A stretch of DNA of 64,000 bases from Megascapheus bottae. Taxonomy: Eukaryota; Chordata; Mammalia; Rodentia; Geomyidae. The stretch covers positions 4,496,106 through 4,560,105 of the forward strand of contig JANJXV010000024.1 in NCBI GenBank assembly GCA_024803745.1. Direction: 5' to 3'. The position numbers and the translations under genes were made by a program. Shown here in pieces: positions 60,591 through 64,000 of the stretch; the first letter of the stretch is position 1; each line of letters begins with the position of its first letter. A model generated the notes under the pieces. It was not told the DNA's origin and ran no database searches. It saw only the letters and a list, made by a program, of their open reading frames with translations.

Positions 60591-61470
60591 ACTCATCACC
60601 TTCCTTCTCCCACTACCCATACCATACCATCCCTTGTGCTCCTGACCTCTGTGGTGGGCCTGTATTCCCCCAGTTAGGCCACAAACTGGGCAGTATACAG
60701 TCGGTTCCTTGTCTCCATCTCTGCTTGGCCTTCACACTCTGTGGTCATAACCATTTATCGCCCAGGTACTCCATACACCTAATTCACCTTCCTTCTCTCC
60801 TCACAGCATCGCTCTTAGATTTTGTTTCTGTTATTTCTTGCTTGGAGTCATGTGATTGTCTTAACTAGTCTCCTTGCTTCCCGTCTTATCCTCTACCAAG
60901 CTTTCTTTCATACTGACACAAGAGTGATCTTTCTAAACTGACAACGTAAGCATGCTACTTCCCTGCTTGAATTTCTTCAGTGACTCTCCAGCTACTTTAG
61001 AATGAAGTCCAAGCATAATCTTCAGGGCTTGTCATCCAACCTTTGCTTACTCCCTCAGCTCTGCTGTCCCAGCTCTCGCCCAGACCTTGTTCTTCAACCG
61101 TAATGAATGATTCACCATGCCCAGATGCAGGCTTTTTCTCACCTCTGTGCCTTTGCACATGCTATTTGCTGTAGCCAGATGGTCCTTCACAATTGCCACC
61201 CCACCTGTTCACTCTGCAAATACTTAGCTTTTCTTAAGCAGCACCTAAGCTGAGTGAGTGTCTCTCCCCCATGATCCCACAGACTTCCATGGATGCCTGC
61301 ACAATCATATTTATGGTTCTACATGGTTTTTAGAGAGTTGTCTGCCCCTCCCCTTTAGAATGTGCGCTCTTTGAGAGCAGGAGTATGGCTTCCTCAAATT
61401 TGTATCCCCAAAGTTTTGCACAGTGTCTTGCACATGGTAGGTTTTCAATAAATGGTTATTAAATGAATAT
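60591..61470 (+). other. ST7: Predicted ST7 3'UTR of the short-tail isoform
   Basis: From the TGA to the first canonical poly(A) signal. It is almost wholly LINE-2 sequence. The cleavage site is inferred about 15-20 bases after the signal, not observed. Confidence 0.55.
61447..61452 (+). promoter_or_regulatory. AATAAA polyadenylation signal (LINE-2 derived)
   Basis: Canonical hexamer 857 bp after the stop codon, followed by a GU-rich stretch (agtagtggtctct, about 61473-61485). The hexamer belongs to the L2 terminal motif. Confidence 0.6.
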
Positions 61471-61475
61471 ACAGT

Positions 61476-64000
61476 AGTGGTCTCTAAAGAATCAGCATAA
61501 AAATCAGTACCATTTAGCATTTCTTCTGTTCCTTTTTACTTTACAATCGTGGGCCCTTAGCATTGAAAGGAGCTTTAAACAAAATGCCTTCAGAAATAAC
61601 TAGAGAGAGGTCACCTAGACCCATCTCACTCAAAATTGGTTATTTTATTATTGGCCTCTTCAGAACTCCTTATAGTACTGCTCAAGTATGCCTTCCTTTC
61701 ACTTCCACTTCTTATTCCTTTTCTGCCCTGAAAGCCCATCAGGCAGGTCTCCATTCTCTTGCAGATCATCTGGACAGCTTTTCCGAGCCACACTAATGCT
61801 CCTTCTCCCTTCCATACCTCAGGAAGAGCATTTTACATTTGTCTTCCCTCCATGGCATGTTTTCTAAATCCACTATCAACTAAGTTGCCACCATGGATGT
61901 TTCTTAAGTTTATGGACATATACAATTCCTTGTTCTCTTCTCTATCATAGGTGCCCTACAAAGTGGTTGCCAAAACTCTGAGCTTAGAAACTTTGTAGAC
62001 TGTAAAGTCAGAATACATTTATAACATCAGACAATTACTGATCCCTTTCATATTTTGCCCTTAGAATTTTTAAGCATATTTAGAAAGTATCTCATTGATC
62101 ATTAAGGTAAGTAACAGTACTGGTATTAGTACTTTGGATCAGTATGGAGATTCTCAACCTCTAGAATACATTGACTCCATTTGGACACACCAGCACAACT
62201 CAGAATCATGATGATAACACCAAAGATGATATACATATATACATATATATATATTAATTTTTGCAAGGACCCCATCAGACTCTAAAGATGGGGTTTGAGG
62301 ATTATATTTCCATTCAAGGGCCATGGTCTCATGAAAGGCAAATCCTGGAAGTCATGTTGTGGTAGAGCACTAGCCTTGAGCCGAAGAGCTCAGTGTCAGT
62401 GCCCAGGCCCAGATCTTAAGCAGCCATTTGAAGCTACATGGTGAACTGTCAGAGCCTTTCAAGCCAAAGCTTTCCAGATAGGGTCTCAACCTCAAATTTT
62501 ATCTGTGTGATAGAATCATCAAAGATGGTTAGAATTTATTGATGCTTTCCCATCTTCCCTACCCCTCCTGCCTAATCAACTGGGCACAGCTTTGGCACAG
62601 CTTGGATGCTGCCTTATGTTCCCCCAATGACTTGGGTATGCAGCTCCTGGCTGAAGATTCAAATGTGAACTTACTACTTTGTGGCTACTTTAACCAGCAA
62701 GGGGGTTTGTAGGTAAGGAGAGGGTAGGATATGACTTGGAAGCCCCATAGAAAGGTTATACAGCTGCCCCTTCAGAATATGGGGAGCTGCTACGCAAGAG
62801 GCCAATTCCTTTTCTTTGAGTTTTCAAAACTTTGGTTTTGAGTCTAGGATCAACTGATGGAATAAAATAAAAGTCAGCCTTTAGGATCCTCATATTTTGT
62901 TCTCCACCAAGTTGTGTCTCATCAGCTACCCATAATTTTCAAATGCAGTTTTGATAAGTTTGCTTTCAAACTTCAGTGTGGAGGATCCCATCCATCTTCC
63001 TCTTCATATAGATCTAGCAGTTTCTAACATGTCTGGAAAGGCTTAGTGGAGAAAGAAGATGGATGACCTGAATGAGACAAGCCCCATGCCCTTCCCGCCG
63101 CCCCCCCGAGTCTTGTCCACATCTTCACCCTTGTCACTCGATGAGACTCCTCCTAAAGCCCCCCACCCCAACCCCAAGGGTTATCGCAGCTGCCCTGCCA
63201 GCTGCTTGAAACCATTTGCAGCTTGTGAAAGTGACTCTCCTGAGCTCTCTCCTGAGATAATGTCCCCAGTATAAATACTTTTAATAGATGCAGAGAGATT
63301 GTGTTGCCCTCCGCTGCCAGACTACACAGCGTGGGAACTCCAGTATGTTTACACACTGATTGCAGCCAGTAAGGAAGCCACATCCAAGTGTGAGACACTG
63401 GAAAAGAGTGAGACAAGAGGCTTCAACTGCCTTGCCCTCTAATCTAATCTACCTCAATGACTTAGGACTAGCTCTTCCTAAAATGTTTGGTTCCCAAGAT
63501 AAGGTTGCTCATATAAATAAGTCATCATTGCAGGCCCGGCTCCTCACAGAATGTGCGAAGGTCAGTGTTCTGACCTCTGCTGCTCTCAAGGGCCTGTCTT
63601 TCCTCCTCTGAGACTGAGCCCCCTGACTTCTGACTCGTCTTCACTTACAGGCCCTGACCTCTTTGAAGTCTGATATTGATTATAGTGAGATGTCAATTGT
63701 CGGCTTGCAGCAGGCACCTGGAACCTATTCAGATAGCGTGGACATTTCTCCTGTTAAGGGAGCATGTCAGGAGCCAAGACCTTCGTCTAAGTAATGGTGT
63801 CTCAGGAAATGGTGGATCAGGAGATTCAAGTGTCACTCACTCTTTTTTATTAGTTCAGTTGCCTTGCCACAGGACACTGAATTATTGGACATTTTGGGTA
63901 AAAACTGAACACCTATCTCTGCCCTCTGGACTGAAATTTTGAACACTGAGATAGATGGTCTCTTCTAGGTTGCCTGGCTTTGCTCATTTAGACTTAAAAG
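61476..64000. other. 3' flank or downstream intron of ST7, no gene supported
   Basis: If the longer ST7 isoform is made, this is still intron. A B1-ID/ID-type fragment lies at 62341-62425 and a TA-rich run at 62230-62256. The segment 62900-63750 is GC-richer and repeat-poor, with a short proline-rich open frame (63059-63274) for which there is no splice or homology support. Confidence 0.7.
62341..62425 (+). repeat. 3' half of a B1-ID SINE, plus strand
   Basis: 'tgttgtggtagagcactagccttgagccgaagagctcag ... gcccaggccc' matches the ID unit of the composite family. B1 head and tail are missing. Confidence 0.65.

Larger units (their letters stand above)
60550..61470 (+). repeat. Ancient LINE-2 3' part, forming the ST7 tail end and 3'UTR
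   Basis: Phrases of the mammalian L2 consensus occur in order over 900 bp: 'cccaccggcacctca', 'gaactcatcacctt', 'agagtgatctttctaaa', 'gaatgaagtccaagc', 'tgcctttgcacatgctattt', 'tagaatgtgcgctctttgag', and 'gcacatggtaggttttcaata' followed by aatggttattaaatgaat. Divergence is high, as for all L2. Identification rests on the remembered consensus. Confidence 0.8.
1..61475 (+). other. ST7: ST7 gene, 3' portion (seven coding exons, introns, 3'UTR)
   Basis: The seven exons joined in order give 264 residues that I recognise as the C-terminal part of ST7, a multi-pass membrane protein named for a putative tumour-suppressor role on human 7q31; its biochemical function is not firmly established. The gene enters the window inside an intron: the exon expected just upstream (ending MMRD) was not found in 1-7959. 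The paralogue ST7L is the main alternative. I favour ST7 because the tail ending PPAPQSQHF is, from memory, specific to one ST7 isoform. Exon identity is seen in translation; gene name and role come from family knowledge. Start and end are window or poly(A) limits, not a mapped transcript. Confidence 0.88.

Noticed and set aside
1..64000. CRISPR array, operon or phage-like system
   Set aside because: The repeats are microsatellites and retroposons, coding segments are split by GT-AG introns, and no bacterial signals were seen.

Overview
This is mammalian nuclear DNA: AT-rich, with long introns, GT-AG splice sites, LINE-1 and SINE retroposons and long microsatellites. The SINEs point to a rodent, probably of the Geomyoidea (kangaroo rat or pocket mouse) or a close castorimorph relative. 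One family is a dimer of two tRNA/ID-like units. The other joins a B1 (7SL-derived) head to an ID-like unit. The taxon is inferred from remembered SINE structure, not from a search.

The window holds the 3' part of one protein-coding gene on the + strand, ST7 (suppression of tumorigenicity 7). Seven coding exons are recognisable: 7960-8074, 27817-27889, 29290-29392, 43046-43196, 56109-56201, 59579-59718 and 60471-60590. All splice sites are GT/AG, all phases fit, and together they encode 264 residues ending at a TGA. The 5' half of the gene lies upstream of the window. The last exon is an alternative terminal exon; the other C-terminus known for ST7 was not found here and would lie beyond the right edge. 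No other gene is supported on either strand.

The rest is intron and 3' flank: 0-8 kb (old LINE-1, SINEs), 8-27.8 kb (the largest intron, with three long pyrimidine tracts, a solo LTR and a LINE-1 with a duplicated 3' end), 27.9-29.3 kb (short intron with a possible unannotated exon), 29.4-43 kb, 43.2-56.1 kb (including a twin-primed, 5'-inverted LINE-1), 56.2-60.5 kb, and flank to 64 kb.

Most notable: (1) the last 11 codons, stop codon, 3'UTR and poly(A) signal of the final ST7 exon appear to come from an ancient LINE-2; (2) a GC-rich open segment at 28569-28704 with good splice sites has exactly the phase needed to replace exon 29290-29392; (3) several retroposon structures with readable target-site duplications (twin-primed LINE-1, double-3'-end LINE-1, trimeric SINE, nested SINEs); (4) an unexplained 98-bp direct repeat about 505 bp apart. 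I saw nothing that amounts to a wholly new biological system; the LINE-2 tail and the candidate exon deserve checking first.
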